Positions 1 through 14,416 are shown, counted from the first letter of the stretch. The stretch is DNA of 64,000 nucleotides from Acidithiobacillus sp. (GCF_027322205.1 NZ_DAHVHY010000003.1:17966-81965); one strand, 5' to 3'. Notes: generated from the letters alone by a model not told the origin. Made by a program: numbers and translations.

Positions 1-1
1 G

Positions 2-619
2 TTACTGCGCGATCAGCACGGCACTCCCTTCGAGACCGTATACTTCCGCTTCCGCTTCATCGCACCGATTTTTGTGCTGCGCCAGTGGGTCAAACACCGC
101 GTTTCCAGTTGGAACGAGTTTTCCATGCGCTATCGCAAGCCGCTCTCCGTCGCCTATGTACCCGATGCCGCCGCGCGCACGGTGGATGGCTTTGCGGTGT
201 TGGACGAGGCTGCCGTAGCCGAATATGAAGCGCTGATGACGCAGCTCTTTGCCTGGTACGAGCAGCAATACAATGCGGCTTGCAGCCGCATTGATCTGGC
301 GCGCGAAACCGGCGAGCTGGGTCCCAAAGAAGGCGGACGCGACCCTTACCGCGGCCGGGCCCGCGAGCTTCTGCGCAATGTGATGCCGGTCGCCGCCTAC
401 TCGGATGTCTACTGGACGGTCAACTTCCGCAGCCTGATGAACTTTTTCAAGCTGCGGCGCAAGCAAGATGCCCAGTATGAAATCCGCGAATATGCCGATG
501 CGGCCTTTGCGCTGTTCGCCACGCGCCTGCCCCTGCTCGCCGAAACCATGCAGCGGGTGCTAGACGAATCGGCGTCGGCAGCGGCCAATGCCGTACAGGA
601 GCCATCTGGCAATGCCTGA
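2..619 (+). CDS. thyX: Flavin-dependent thymidylate synthase ThyX (5' end cut by window)
   Basis: This enzyme makes dTMP from dUMP using FAD/NADPH and methylene-tetrahydrofolate in the cytoplasm. The frame is open from base 2, well upstream of the ATG in the ORF track, and reads a ThyX-like N-terminal strand (FETVYFRFRF) before the signature segment 'KHRVSSWNEFSMRY'. That segment matches the ThyX motif RHRxxSxNExSxRY except that the first Arg is Lys. The visible part is 205 residues. The C-terminal part (R-N-x-x-SLMNFFKLR style helix) is also family-typical. The stop overlaps the dgt start by 8 bp, so the two nucleotide-metabolism genes are probably cotranscribed. The true start lies before the window. 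Confidence 0.88.
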   Translation, partial: LLRDQHGTPFETVYFRFRFIAPIFVLRQWVKHRVSSWNEFSMRYRKPLSVAYVPDAAARTVDGFAVLDEAAVAEYEALMTQLFAWYEQQYNAACSRIDLARETGELGPKEGGRDPYRGRARELLRNVMPVAAYSDVYWTVNFRSLMNFFKLRRKQDAQYEIREYADAAFALFATRLPLLAETMQRVLDESASAAANAVQEPSGNA

Positions 620-1784
620 TGCTAGCGTTGTTGGGTCATACGGGGGATTAGCGTCCTACGCCGCCGACCCGGCCCGGAGTCGCGGGCGCACCCACGCGGA
701 AGAGCCACCCGCCAATCGCAGCGCCTTCCAGCGCGACCGGGACCGGGTCATCCACTCCAGCGCCTTCCGCCGTCTCGAGTACAAAACCCAGGTTTTCGTG
801 AATCACGAGGGTGATCTCTACCGCACCCGCCTCACCCACAGCCTGGAAGTAGGACAAGTAGGTCGCGCCATCGCCCGCCAACTGGCTCTGAATGAGGACC
901 TGGTCGAAGCTATTGCCCTGGCCCACGATCTCGGTCACACCCCTTTTGGTCATGCTGGGCAAGAAGCCTTGCAGGAGTGCATGACCGATCTCGGTGGTTT
1001 CGAGCACAACATCCAGTCCCTGCGCATTGTGGACCGCCTGGAAAAGCGCTACGGTGACTTCCCCGGCCTGAACCTGAGCTTTGAGACGCGCGAGGGCATC
1101 CTCAAGCACTGCGCCAGAAGTAAAGCTGCCGACCTGGGAGACGTAGGTGAACGGTTTTTGCAGGGTACCCAGCCCGGTCTGGAAGCACAGATCGCCAATC
1201 TCGCCGACGAGATTGCTTATAATAACCACGATATTGATGATGGTTTACGCGCTGGCCTGCTGAGTCTGGAAGAACTCTGCGCCAGCACCTTGTACGGGGT
1301 TATTTTTGCCGAGGTACATCAGCGCTACCCTGAGGCCTCGCAAACCGTATTGCGCCACGAAACGGGTCGCCGCCTCATCAATCTGCTCATCCACGATCTG
1401 GTCGATGAAACCCGGCGCCACATCGCGGCTGAGGGCATCACCACCATTGCGGAAGTGCGGGCTGCGCCGTGCCCGCTCGCGGCCCACAGTCCGGCCATCG
1501 CCCACGAAGTGGTGACCCTCAAACGCTTCCTCTTTCAGCGCATGTATCGTCACCCGCGGGTGCATCGTCAGGCGGAAAAAGCCAAGCGCCTGGTACGCAA
1601 ACTGTTTCATGCCCTGCAGGAAGATCCGCGCCTGCTGCCGCTGAAATATCAGGCACGCATCAACGAGTGTAACGGCGCGGTGAAACGTCAGGCGCGTGTC
1701 GTCGCAGACTATGTGGCTGGCATGACCGACCGCTTCGCCATTGCCGAGTACGACCGCATCTTCGATCCCCATGGCGAGGCGTAA
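612..1784 (+). CDS. dgt: dGTPase-like HD-domain deoxynucleotide triphosphohydrolase
   Basis: HD-superfamily hydrolase that removes triphosphate from dNTPs, helping dNTP pool balance. The metal-binding HD signature is visible as RTRLTHSLEV (His76) and HDLGHTPFGH (His105-Asp106), with a later NNHDIDDGL segment; the length of 390 residues fits the dGTPase-like family. The ORF track starts at 588, but the ATG at 612 has an AGGAG about 10 bases upstream and leaves only an 8-bp overlap with thyX, so I prefer it. Whether it is a strict dGTPase or a broader dNTPase cannot be told from sequence alone. Confidence 0.88.
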   Translation: MPDASVVGSYGGLASYAADPARSRGRTHAEEPPANRSAFQRDRDRVIHSSAFRRLEYKTQVFVNHEGDLYRTRLTHSLEVGQVGRAIARQLALNEDLVEAIALAHDLGHTPFGHAGQEALQECMTDLGGFEHNIQSLRIVDRLEKRYGDFPGLNLSFETREGILKHCARSKAADLGDVGERFLQGTQPGLEAQIANLADEIAYNNHDIDDGLRAGLLSLEELCASTLYGVIFAEVHQRYPEASQTVLRHETGRRLINLLIHDLVDETRRHIAAEGITTIAEVRAAPCPLAAHSPAIAHEVVTLKRFLFQRMYRHPRVHRQAEKAKRLVRKLFHALQEDPRLLPLKYQARINECNGAVKRQARVVADYVAGMTDRFAIAEYDRIFDPHGEA

Positions 1785-1836
1785 ACGCTTCAGCTATTCC
1801 AACGCAAAAATCCCGAAAGATGACGCGCCCGCACCC

Positions 1837-1865
1837 TTGGATGGTATCCATGAGCGCGTTATAAT
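1837..1865 (+). promoter_or_regulatory. Sigma70-type promoter for gltBD
   Basis: TTGGAT (1837-1842) and a perfect TATAAT (1860-1865) are separated by exactly 17 bases. They lie in the only sizeable gap between dgt and gltB, about 55 bases before the gltB ATG. This is the best-looking promoter in the window; activity is inferred. Confidence 0.7.
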
Positions 1866-1920
1866 GCTCGGCCCTGCTTTGCAGTCCGGCGACAGGGTGC
1901 GGTGACAACCAGGTGACGAT

Positions 1921-7774
<5,854 letters not shown>

Positions 7775-7777
7775 ACG

Positions 7778-8836
7778 GTGTCCGCCACGCTGCAGAACGA
7801 CAACTTCCTGCGCGCCTGCCTGTGCCAGCCGGTGGATCATGTCCCTATCTGGCTGATGCGCCAGGCCGGCCGTTATCTGCCGGAGTATCGCGCTACCCGC
7901 GCCCGTGCCGGGGATTTTCTCACCCTCTGCACCACGCCGGAACTGGCCTGTGAAGTGACGCTGCAGCCTATCGATCATTTTCCGCTGGATGCCGCCATCC
8001 TGTTCTCGGACATCCTGACCATTCCCTATGTCATGGGACTCGGACTGCAATTTCAGGAGGGCGAAGGTCCGGTATTCGGGCACCCCTTGCGCAACGCCGC
8101 GGACATCGACGCGCTGAGTCAGCCCGATCCGGAAACGGAGCTGCGCTTCGTGATGGATACAGTGCGGCTCATCCGCCGGGCGCTGAATGGACGGGTGCCT
8201 CTCATCGGCTTTGCCGGTAGTCCCTGGACCCTCGCCTGCTACATGATCGAAGGTCGCGGCAGCCGCGACTTCATCCATATCAAAGGGTTACTGTATAGCG
8301 ATTCAGCACTATTGCATCGCCTTCTACGTCATCTGGCCGCATCGGTCACCCAATACCTCAACGCGCAGATTGCCGCTGGGGTGCAGGCAGTGATGATTTT
8401 TGATACCTGGGGTGGCGCCCTCAGCACCCAGGCTTATGCAGAGTTCTCGCTTGCGTATATGAGCGAGATCATCGCCGGTTTGAAGCGCGAAGCGGAAGGT
8501 CGCCAAGTACCAGTCCTGCTCTTTACCAAAGGCGGGGGTAACTGGCTGGAGGCAATGGCGGCGAGCGGCGCCGATGTGCTGGGTCTCGACTGGACAACCG
8601 AGTTAAGCGTCGCCCGTCGGCATCTGGGTGATGGCATAGCACTGCAGGGCAATATGGACCCCATCGCCCTCTATGGCAGCGCCAGCGCTGTCGCCGCAGA
8701 GGCAGAGCGTGTTCTGGCCAGCCATGGACCCGGGCCGGGCCACATCTTCAATCTCGGCCATGGCATCACCCCGCAAACCCCCATCGGCAACGTCGCCACC
8801 CTGGTGGAGAGCGTCCATAACTGGCGGCCAGCCTAA
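7778..8836 (+). CDS. hemE: Uroporphyrinogen decarboxylase
   Basis: Decarboxylates the four acetate side chains of uroporphyrinogen III to coproporphyrinogen III in haem synthesis. The signature [14 protein letters not shown] is present near residue 25, and the second family block ([10 protein letters not shown]) follows. 352 residues is the usual length. The GTG start lies 3 bases after the gltD stop, so hemE is probably read through from the gltBD transcript. Its stop is one base from the stop of the convergent acyltransferase gene. Confidence 0.96.
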   Translation: MSATLQNDNFLRACLCQPVDHVPIWLMRQAGRYLPEYRATRARAGDFLTLCTTPELACEVTLQPIDHFPLDAAILFSDILTIPYVMGLGLQFQEGEGPVFGHPLRNAADIDALSQPDPETELRFVMDTVRLIRRALNGRVPLIGFAGSPWTLACYMIEGRGSRDFIHIKGLLYSDSALLHRLLRHLAASVTQYLNAQIAAGVQAVMIFDTWGGALSTQAYAEFSLAYMSEIIAGLKREAEGRQVPVLLFTKGGGNWLEAMAASGADVLGLDWTTELSVARRHLGDGIALQGNMDPIALYGSASAVAAEAERVLASHGPGPGHIFNLGHGITPQTPIGNVATLVESVHNWRPA

Positions 8837-8837
8837 C

Positions 8838-9740
8838 CTAACCCTCGTGACCATGCCGCCATGCCGCCCAGGCATCGCGGATAAGATGACGGCGCGCATC
8901 ATGCAGGTAAGTCACCGAAGCTCCCTGCTCCATCCGCTGTAAGGCATCGGCGATGGCCATCTGAGCCATTGCAGCCAAATTCCTGCGCCCCAACTCTGGG
9001 GCCAGCGCGGGCAGGAATTCTACCCGCAACGTCAGCGGTGCCGCCGCCGCCAGTCTCCAGAGATGTCCGAACAGGCTATCTTCACCGATAAAGGGACAGA
9101 GGGGATCGGGTTGACCGGGGCGCAGCACATCTTCGTAACGCAAAGCCACCGGAATCGTCGACGCTACTGCCCCAGAGGCAATCTCAAAAGGCGCCGCAAA
9201 AAAGCTACCCACCCTTTTGCCATCGCTGGTGGTCCCTTCCGGAAAAAGGATGATGCTGGTGCCCGTTGCCAGAATCTCGCTGGCCTGACGCACCGTGCGC
9301 TGACTCGCACGGGCGTCACTGCGATCAATAAAAAGGGTCCCCAGCCACTCGCCCATAATCCCGAAAAAAGGCCAGGCACGCATTTCCTTCTTCGCCACAA
9401 AACGACCAGGAACCAAAGTCGCGAGTGCGAGAATATCCAGGTAGGAAACATGGTTGGCGGCAACAAGCACCGGTGGTTTGGGGACGAATCCATCCACACG
9501 CAAATGAATGCCAAAGATGCGCAAGGCCTGCCGACTCCACCAGGCAAAAGCCCGGTAGCTGACTGCGTCCGGTTCGGATTTGCGCGCACAAGTCCAGATC
9601 GCCAACGGGAAGGCCAGAAACAGATAAAACACCAGCACCGGCAGCCGCCAGACACGTCGCAAAGCATTGCGCCGCGAACGGCGCCAACGCCGCCCCGGGT
9701 AAGTCACCAATACCGAGGCGGGCTTTTTACGGCGTGTCAT
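8838..9740 (-). CDS. olsA: Lyso-ornithine lipid / 1-acylglycerol-3-phosphate acyltransferase (PlsC family)
   Basis: Membrane-associated acyltransferase. The PlsC catalytic box NHVSYLD (His97/Asp102) and the acceptor-binding FPEGT box (166-170) are visible, with a hydrophobic segment at about 33-50 and a basic N-terminus. The start ATG overlaps the stop of the upstream GNAT-type acyltransferase by ATGA. Because that partner looks like OlsB, I infer the OlsA role (second acylation, lyso-ornithine lipid to ornithine lipid). A general PlsC role in phosphatidic acid synthesis remains possible, so the symbol rests on context. Confidence 0.72.
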   Translation of the reverse strand: MTRRKKPASVLVTYPGRRWRRSRRNALRRVWRLPVLVFYLFLAFPLAIWTCARKSEPDAVSYRAFAWWSRQALRIFGIHLRVDGFVPKPPVLVAANHVSYLDILALATLVPGRFVAKKEMRAWPFFGIMGEWLGTLFIDRSDARASQRTVRQASEILATGTSIILFPEGTTSDGKRVGSFFAAPFEIASGAVASTIPVALRYEDVLRPGQPDPLCPFIGEDSLFGHLWRLAAAAPLTLRVEFLPALAPELGRRNLAAMAQMAIADALQRMEQGASVTYLHDARRHLIRDAWAAWRHGHEG

Positions 9741-10513
9741 TTACGCGCGTCCACCGGTTCCAGGAAGCGCTGCTGATAGCGCGGGGTGATCAGACCAGCT
9801 TCGCACCAGACGAAGAAATCTGCACAATGAAATTGCGGATCCCAGAATGGTTCGCCGCCGATGCGTACCCCCGCCCTTAAGTAGCCCTTGAGCAAGCCAG
9901 GCAGTGTGGCCGGGTCTACCTGCGCTTGCACATCAAAATTGGGGACGGCGCGCAGGGGGAATACCCGCTGTTCCTGCGGCGTCAGGTACGCATTGAGACT
10001 CTGGTACAAGGCGCCAAGGGCCGGGCCATCGGTGCTGTGTACACTCGCACAGCCCATGAGATAATCAATCTGCCACATCGCCATGGCCTCGGCCAGCCCC
10101 GACCAGAGCAGCGCAATCACCGCGCCCTGACGGTAGTCAGGATGTACGCAGGATCGTCCCAACTCCATAATTCGCACATTCAAAGCCAGCAGGCGTGAAA
10201 GATCAAACTCTGTCTCGGCATAATAGCGGCCCACACAGGCGACCTTCTCAGGGAGGAAGAGGCGGTAGGTACCCACAACTTCCTGACGGACCTCATCTTC
10301 GACAATCAGGTGTTCACAAAAAGGGTCGTATTCATCCTGATCCAGACCAGGACGACCACTGAACTGGGCACCATACTCGGCACTGAATACGTCATAGCGC
10401 AGTCGTTGCGCCGCATCTACTTCGTCCTGGTGGCGCGCCAGAAAAAGACGCAACGAGCGCTCTTTCTTGGTAGTGACGCGACCGGTACTACCGTGAGACT
10501 GGGTGCTGAGCAT
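9737..10513 (-). CDS. olsB: Ornithine-acyl-ACP N-acyltransferase-like protein (OlsB family)
   Basis: GNAT-like fold enzyme of the haemolysin/OlsB family that attaches a 3-hydroxyacyl chain to ornithine. Visible family features are LRYDVFSAEYG near the N-terminus, FCEHLIVED, a VGTYRLFLP strand and the ELGRSCVHPDYR acyl-carrier-binding segment. The track's TTG start at 10531 is less likely than the ATG at 10513, which has GGAGAG six bases upstream; this gives 258 residues. It forms a two-gene operon with the PlsC-like gene. Ornithine lipids are known from acidophilic thiobacilli, which fits, but the substrate is inferred. Confidence 0.8.
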   Translation of the reverse strand: MLSTQSHGSTGRVTTKKERSLRLFLARHQDEVDAAQRLRYDVFSAEYGAQFSGRPGLDQDEYDPFCEHLIVEDEVRQEVVGTYRLFLPEKVACVGRYYAETEFDLSRLLALNVRIMELGRSCVHPDYRQGAVIALLWSGLAEAMAMWQIDYLMGCASVHSTDGPALGALYQSLNAYLTPQEQRVFPLRAVPNFDVQAQVDPATLPGLLKGYLRAGVRIGGEPFWDPQFHCADFFVWCEAGLITPRYQQRFLEPVDARK

Positions 10514-10547
10514 ACGGGGCTCTCCGTGCAAAAACGATAACGAACCT

Positions 10548-10575
10548 TACTTATTGTGACTCACAAATATGACAA
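10548..10575 (-). promoter_or_regulatory. Predicted olsBA promoter with a perfect palindrome in the spacer
   Basis: On the minus strand TTGTCA (10575-10570) and TAAGTA (10553-10548) are 16 bases apart. Between them sits the perfect odd palindrome TTGTGA-C-TCACAA (10554-10566, as read on plus). A shorter related palindrome TTGTGACAA lies just upstream on the plus strand near 10600. A repressor bound here would block the promoter; the regulator is unknown. Confidence 0.45.
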
Positions 10576-10787
10576 TAGTGCGGCACTCCCATGAACTTTT
10601 TGTGACAATGATACGCCGACTCTCACAGACATGGTAACTTTTCTCCGTAAAAATATCGTGTTGACCTTACTGCAAGAGTCCTCGCCACCAGTCACCAGCG
10701 TCAATACGAGCATTTTATATCATGAACCAAGCAATACCAGCCCCGATCTCAAATCGCAGTGGTTCCGCTGTGGATTGCGGCAGACTC

Positions 10788-10816
10788 TTGCACCGTACGC
10801 CCTCAATAGTTACTGT
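10788..10816 (+). promoter_or_regulatory. Possible promoter for the BFD-like gene cluster
   Basis: TTGCAC (10788-10793) and TACTGT (10811-10816) have a 17-base spacer, 44 bases before the ATG at 10861, which carries an AGAGGTG ribosome site. The -10 box is weak. The rest of the 330-base gap 10514-10860 holds the olsBA promoter and no convincing gene; the 66-codon ORF at 10631 lacks a ribosome site and has no coding look. Confidence 0.35.
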
Positions 10817-10860
10817 ATATCTTTGCGTTAGCACATTCCGTCAGAGGTGAAAGTTCTGCC

Positions 10861-11070
10861 ATGTCCGCCGCCCCCGAGGAAGTCGATGACAGCCCCTATT
10901 GCTGCTGCTCGGCCGCCACTTTTCAGGAAATCCTTGAGCGCCAGCGCGCCAAGCCCTTGCCCTTTATGGAACTTTTGATGATCCATGCCGGCTGCGGCGC
11001 TGGTTGCGGCAGTTGCATCGACGATCTGGAAGCCTATTTGCGCAGTCACGACGCCTATATAGAGGATTGA
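10861..11070 (+). CDS. BFD-like [2Fe-2S] mini-protein
   Basis: A 69-residue protein with six cysteines. The spacing C14-x-C16 ... 32 residues ... C49-x2-C52, with GCGSC before a short helix, matches the bacterioferritin-associated ferredoxin (Fer2_BFD) cluster-binding fold, so Cys14, 16, 49 and 52 are the expected ligands. Cys15 and Cys45 are extra. BFD domains accept or donate electrons for iron release or sit in larger redox enzymes; here it is free-standing and no bacterioferritin is nearby. It has an AGAGGTG ribosome site and ends where the hydrolase reading frame begins. Family assignment is from the motif only. Confidence 0.65.
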   Translation: MSAAPEEVDDSPYCCCSAATFQEILERQRAKPLPFMELLMIHAGCGAGCGSCIDDLEAYLRSHDAYIED

Positions 11071-12035
11071 ATCCTTCCTGCACTTTTCATCCACCCTGGT
11101 GGGCGCGGGGTGGAGATTTTCAGACTATCTGGGCGCCCTTTTTCGCCCGATCGGGTCCTGTCGATTTTCGCCGGGAAATCTGGGGAACCCCCGATGGCGA
11201 CCAGGTCGCTGTAGACTGGGTGGACGCATCAGCCGATGCACCTGTACTTATTCTCTTTCATGGCTTGGCGAGCAGTTCGCGGGGACATTATGCCCGCTCC
11301 CTCGCTGCGGGTCTGCGGCAGAGGGGGTGGGTAGGCTGTTTTATCAATTTCCGCGGCTGCGGAGGAATAGACAACTTACTGCCCCGTGGCTATCACGCGG
11401 GTGATAGTGTGGAGATTCACTGGATGCTGGAGCGCACTGCTGCACTGTTCCCGCGTCGCGCACGATATGCTGTCGGCGTCTCTCTCGGCGGTAATGCCCT
11501 ACTCAAATATCTGGGCGAGGCAGGGGACGCGGCGCGCAAAAATCTGGAACGTGCGGCTGCCGTCTGCGCCCCCATTGATCTGGTCGCGACGGCAGAGTAT
11601 CTGCAATCCAGCCATCTTCGCTTCTACAATCAGTATTTTCTCCAGAAAATGAAAAGTTCTGTTCGCCGTTACAAGGCCCGATACCCGGATATGGCGGACT
11701 GGCCACGGGTCTTTTCGGCAAAAAGCGTGTATGATTTCGATGAATATTTTACGGCACCAGTGCATGGTTTCTCAGGCGCCCGACACCTCTGGGAAGAAGG
11801 CTCCGCAGCGCCGTTGTTGTCACATATCAATGTGCCCACATTGCTGCTGAACAGCGCGGATGATCCTATTGTACCCATCAACAGCCTGCGCAATGTTCAG
11901 ATAAGCCCGGCCGTAACACGTTGCATCACCGAGCAAGGCGGTCATGTTGGCTTTATAGATGGCGCCTTTCCCGGTCATCTGCGCTGGTTGCCAAACACGC
12001 TGCTGGACTATTTTGAGAGGAAGAGCATCCCATGA
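11067..12035 (+). CDS. YheT-family alpha/beta hydrolase
   Basis: Serine hydrolase of unknown natural substrate. The family N-terminus FHPPWWARGGDFQTIW, nucleophile elbow GVSLGG, acid loop NSADDPIVP and catalytic GGHVGF are all visible. The start is uncertain: no ATG precedes the conserved block; a TTG at 11067 overlaps the previous stop (TTGA) but its GAGG is very close, and the track's TTG at 11004 would overlap 67 bases of the BFD-like gene. The stop overlaps the next ATG by ATGA, so translation coupling along this cluster is likely. Confidence 0.82.
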   Translation: MNPSCTFHPPWWARGGDFQTIWAPFFARSGPVDFRREIWGTPDGDQVAVDWVDASADAPVLILFHGLASSSRGHYARSLAAGLRQRGWVGCFINFRGCGGIDNLLPRGYHAGDSVEIHWMLERTAALFPRRARYAVGVSLGGNALLKYLGEAGDAARKNLERAAAVCAPIDLVATAEYLQSSHLRFYNQYFLQKMKSSVRRYKARYPDMADWPRVFSAKSVYDFDEYFTAPVHGFSGARHLWEEGSAAPLLSHINVPTLLLNSADDPIVPINSLRNVQISPAVTRCITEQGGHVGFIDGAFPGHLRWLPNTLLDYFERKSIP

Positions 12036-12403
12036 CAGACCATCCGCAACCCCGTCTTCGCATTCTGCTGGCGGAAGCCATCGCCATTGGCCCTGGTAAG
12101 GCCGAACTGCTCCGTCATATCCGCGAAGCAGGCTCCATCTCCGCAGCGGCGCGGGCGATGAATATGAGTTACCGGCGCGCTTGGTTGCTGGTGGACACCA
12201 TGAATCACTGCTTTCTGGCGCCGGTAGTCAGCACCGCCACGGGTGGCAGTCATGGCGGCGGCGCCCATCTGACCGAGATGGGTGAAGAAATCTTGAAGCG
12301 CTATGAGGCGATGGAAAGCAAGGCGAATGCGACCCTCGCTCCCGATATCGCCGAATTCCGCAAACTCATGCAACTCCACAAACCGGAAGAAAACGCTTCG
12401 TGA
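12032..12403 (+). CDS. ModE-type winged helix-turn-helix DNA-binding protein (no molybdate domain)
   Basis: A 123-residue protein matching only the DNA-binding half of ModE: GPGKAELLRHIREAGSISAAARAMNMSYRRAW is the helix-turn-helix, followed by the wing with a glycine-rich turn and LTEMGEEILKRYE. The C-terminal tandem molybdate-binding (Mop/TOBE) domains of E. coli ModE are absent. It is embedded between the hydrolase and ilvA with 4-bp overlaps on both sides. It may regulate molybdate or other metal-related genes; the ModBC-like pair at 24-26 kb is a possible but unproven target. Confidence 0.75.
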   Translation: MTDHPQPRLRILLAEAIAIGPGKAELLRHIREAGSISAAARAMNMSYRRAWLLVDTMNHCFLAPVVSTATGGSHGGGAHLTEMGEEILKRYEAMESKANATLAPDIAEFRKLMQLHKPEENAS

Positions 12404-13920
12404 AAAACCTGCTCCGCGAAGTACTTTGCAGTCGGGTCTACGATGTGGCCCGGGAAACGCCCCTGGAAACGGCGCCCAAACTGAGCCCCCGCCTGCAGCG
12501 CGAAGTGCTGTTCAAACGCGAAGACCTGCAGCCGGTGTTCAGCTTCAAACTGCGCGGCGCCTACAACAAGATCGCGCAGCTTTCGGACGCCGAAAAAGCA
12601 CGCGGTGTCATCACCGCCAGCGCCGGCAATCATGCGCAGGGCGTCGCCTACGCTGCCCAGAAGCTGGGTATCCGTGCGGTGATCGTCATGCCCGGCACCA
12701 CCCCGGAAATCAAGGTCAATGCGGTACGGGCGCGGGGTGCGGAGGTCATTCTTCATGGCGACAGCTACTCCGACGCGCAGGCACATTGCGACGCCCTGAT
12801 CGCCGAATCGGGCCTGGTCTTCATTCCACCCTTTGACGATCCGCTGGTCATTGCCGGACAAGGGACGATAGGCGCAGAGATACTCCGTCAGCGAGGCGCC
12901 GGCCTAGAAGCGATTTTCGTTCCGGTGGGAGGCGGCGGCCTCATTGCCGGGGTGGCGGCCTACCTGAAATCCATCGTGCCGGAAATTCGCATCATTGGCG
13001 TTGAACCCTTTGAGGCCGATGCCATGTATCAGTCTTTGCAAGCGGGGAAACGGGTTACATTACCACAGGTCGGTATTTTCGCCGATGGTGTGGCGGTGCG
13101 CCAGGTGGGAGAACACACCTTTGCCCTCTGCCAGAAATATGTGGATGAGATCGTGCGGGTGAGTAACGACGAGATCTGTGCAGCCATCAAGGACGTTTTT
13201 GACGAGACCCGTTCCATTATGGAGCCGGCGGGCGCGCTTGCCTTGGCGGGTCTCAAGCGAATGGCCGCAACGGATGCCGGTCAAGGCGGGGCCTGGGTCG
13301 CTATTCTTTCCGGAGCCAACATGAATTTTGATCGACTGCGCTTTATCGCCGAGCGGGCGGAACTAGGCGAGGCCCGCGAGGCGCTGTTTGCGGTCACGAT
13401 TCCAGAACGACCAGGGGCCTTTCGCGCCTTCTGCGCGGCCATTGGTCAGCGGGTCGTGACGGAGTTCAATTATCGCCTGCACCACCGTGATCGGGCGCAT
13501 ATTTTTGTCGGTGTGGCTATCCGCGACCGGGAAGACGCCAGTGCATTGCTGGAGAGCTTGCGGGCAACCGGTCACGAGGCATTGGACCTGAGTGATGACG
13601 AAATGGCCAAGCTGCATATTCGTCATATGGTCGGTGGCCATGCGGCCGCGGCACAGGATGAGCGGATTTATCGCTTTGAATTTCCGGAGCGTCCTGGCGC
13701 GCTGATGGATTTTCTCGACCAGTTAGGCGGGCACTGGAATATCAGTCTCTTCCATTATCGTAATAATGGTGTAGACCTGGGTCGGGTGCTGGCGGGCTTT
13801 GAGGTGCCGAACGCGGATGTAGTGCAGTTTGAGGCGTTACTGGCCGGTCTCAATTATGCGCATGTCGCAGAAACCGCCAATCCTGCCTACCAGTTTTTTC
13901 TGGATCAGGGTCAGCACTGA
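12400..13920 (+). CDS. ilvA: Threonine ammonia-lyase, biosynthetic
   Basis: PLP enzyme converting threonine to 2-oxobutyrate, the first step toward isoleucine. The PLP lysine is Lys50 in SFKLRGAYNK, with the phosphate-binding GGGGLIAG loop later. The C-terminal third (about 325-506) holds two ACT-like regulatory domains (TIPERPGAFRAFC and EFPERPGALMDFL), as in isoleucine-inhibited enzymes. The GTG start overlaps the previous stop (GTGA). 506 residues matches the long biosynthetic form. ilvD, a later step in the same pathway, is elsewhere in the window and not linked. Confidence 0.95.
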   Translation: MKNLLREVLCSRVYDVARETPLETAPKLSPRLQREVLFKREDLQPVFSFKLRGAYNKIAQLSDAEKARGVITASAGNHAQGVAYAAQKLGIRAVIVMPGTTPEIKVNAVRARGAEVILHGDSYSDAQAHCDALIAESGLVFIPPFDDPLVIAGQGTIGAEILRQRGAGLEAIFVPVGGGGLIAGVAAYLKSIVPEIRIIGVEPFEADAMYQSLQAGKRVTLPQVGIFADGVAVRQVGEHTFALCQKYVDEIVRVSNDEICAAIKDVFDETRSIMEPAGALALAGLKRMAATDAGQGGAWVAILSGANMNFDRLRFIAERAELGEAREALFAVTIPERPGAFRAFCAAIGQRVVTEFNYRLHHRDRAHIFVGVAIRDREDASALLESLRATGHEALDLSDDEMAKLHIRHMVGGHAAAAQDERIYRFEFPERPGALMDFLDQLGGHWNISLFHYRNNGVDLGRVLAGFEVPNADVVQFEALLAGLNYAHVAETANPAYQFFLDQGQH

Positions 13921-13927
13921 ACCCGGC

Positions 13928-14332
13928 TTAATCCCCGCGCGGGACAAACATCAAACGCAGAGACTCGCCGATACCCGCCGCCATACCGTGCCAGCGGCGG
14001 GCGATGTCCGCATCCATGTGGTCCAGCATGGTTTCATGAAAGAGCGTGAGCCAGTCATCCACCAGCGGATTGCTTACTCCAACCGACGCGTGTTTCTCGC
14101 CCAGCGCATAGCGGTAGTCTTTGTAGGGAAGTCCGCCGGATACTGTCCACCAGTAGTGGCTGAGTCGGTCTTTGTGCAGATCCCAGTCCTGGACGACGGA
14201 GAAAGGCTCTGCCAGGGTCGGGTGATGCTGGATGCGATTGTAGAAATCGTCCACCACGGCACGAATCACCGGCAGCGTAATCTTCTCGCAAAGGGGTTCG
14301 AGACGGCGTTTGGGAGGGCTTACCCGCTCCAT
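13928..14332 (-). CDS. Group 3 truncated haemoglobin
   Basis: A 134-residue globin. The pattern DDFYNRIQHHPTL...F...QDWDLHKDRLSHYWW and the PYKDYRYALGEKHASV region resemble group III truncated haemoglobins; His81 is a candidate proximal haem ligand. The track start at 14398 adds a poor N-terminus, whereas the ATG at 14332 has GGAG six bases upstream and gives the family length. Group III members bind O2, CO or NO; the physiological role is often unknown. It follows the flavoprotein gene by 84 bases on the same strand, so a shared transcript is likely. Confidence 0.8.
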   Translation of the reverse strand: MERVSPPKRRLEPLCEKITLPVIRAVVDDFYNRIQHHPTLAEPFSVVQDWDLHKDRLSHYWWTVSGGLPYKDYRYALGEKHASVGVSNPLVDDWLTLFHETMLDHMDADIARRWHGMAAGIGESLRLMFVPRGD

Positions 14333-14416
14333 GATCGGCTCCGGCGTCCGCAGACTTGGAAAACGTGCAGTATTGCTGATAGAGCAAGTGCGGGTCAACG
14401 TCCAAAAACCCGATGG

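Noticed and set aside
10631-10831. 66-codon ORF in the olsB/BFD gap
   Set aside because: No ribosome site and no coding character; overlaps predicted promoter elements.
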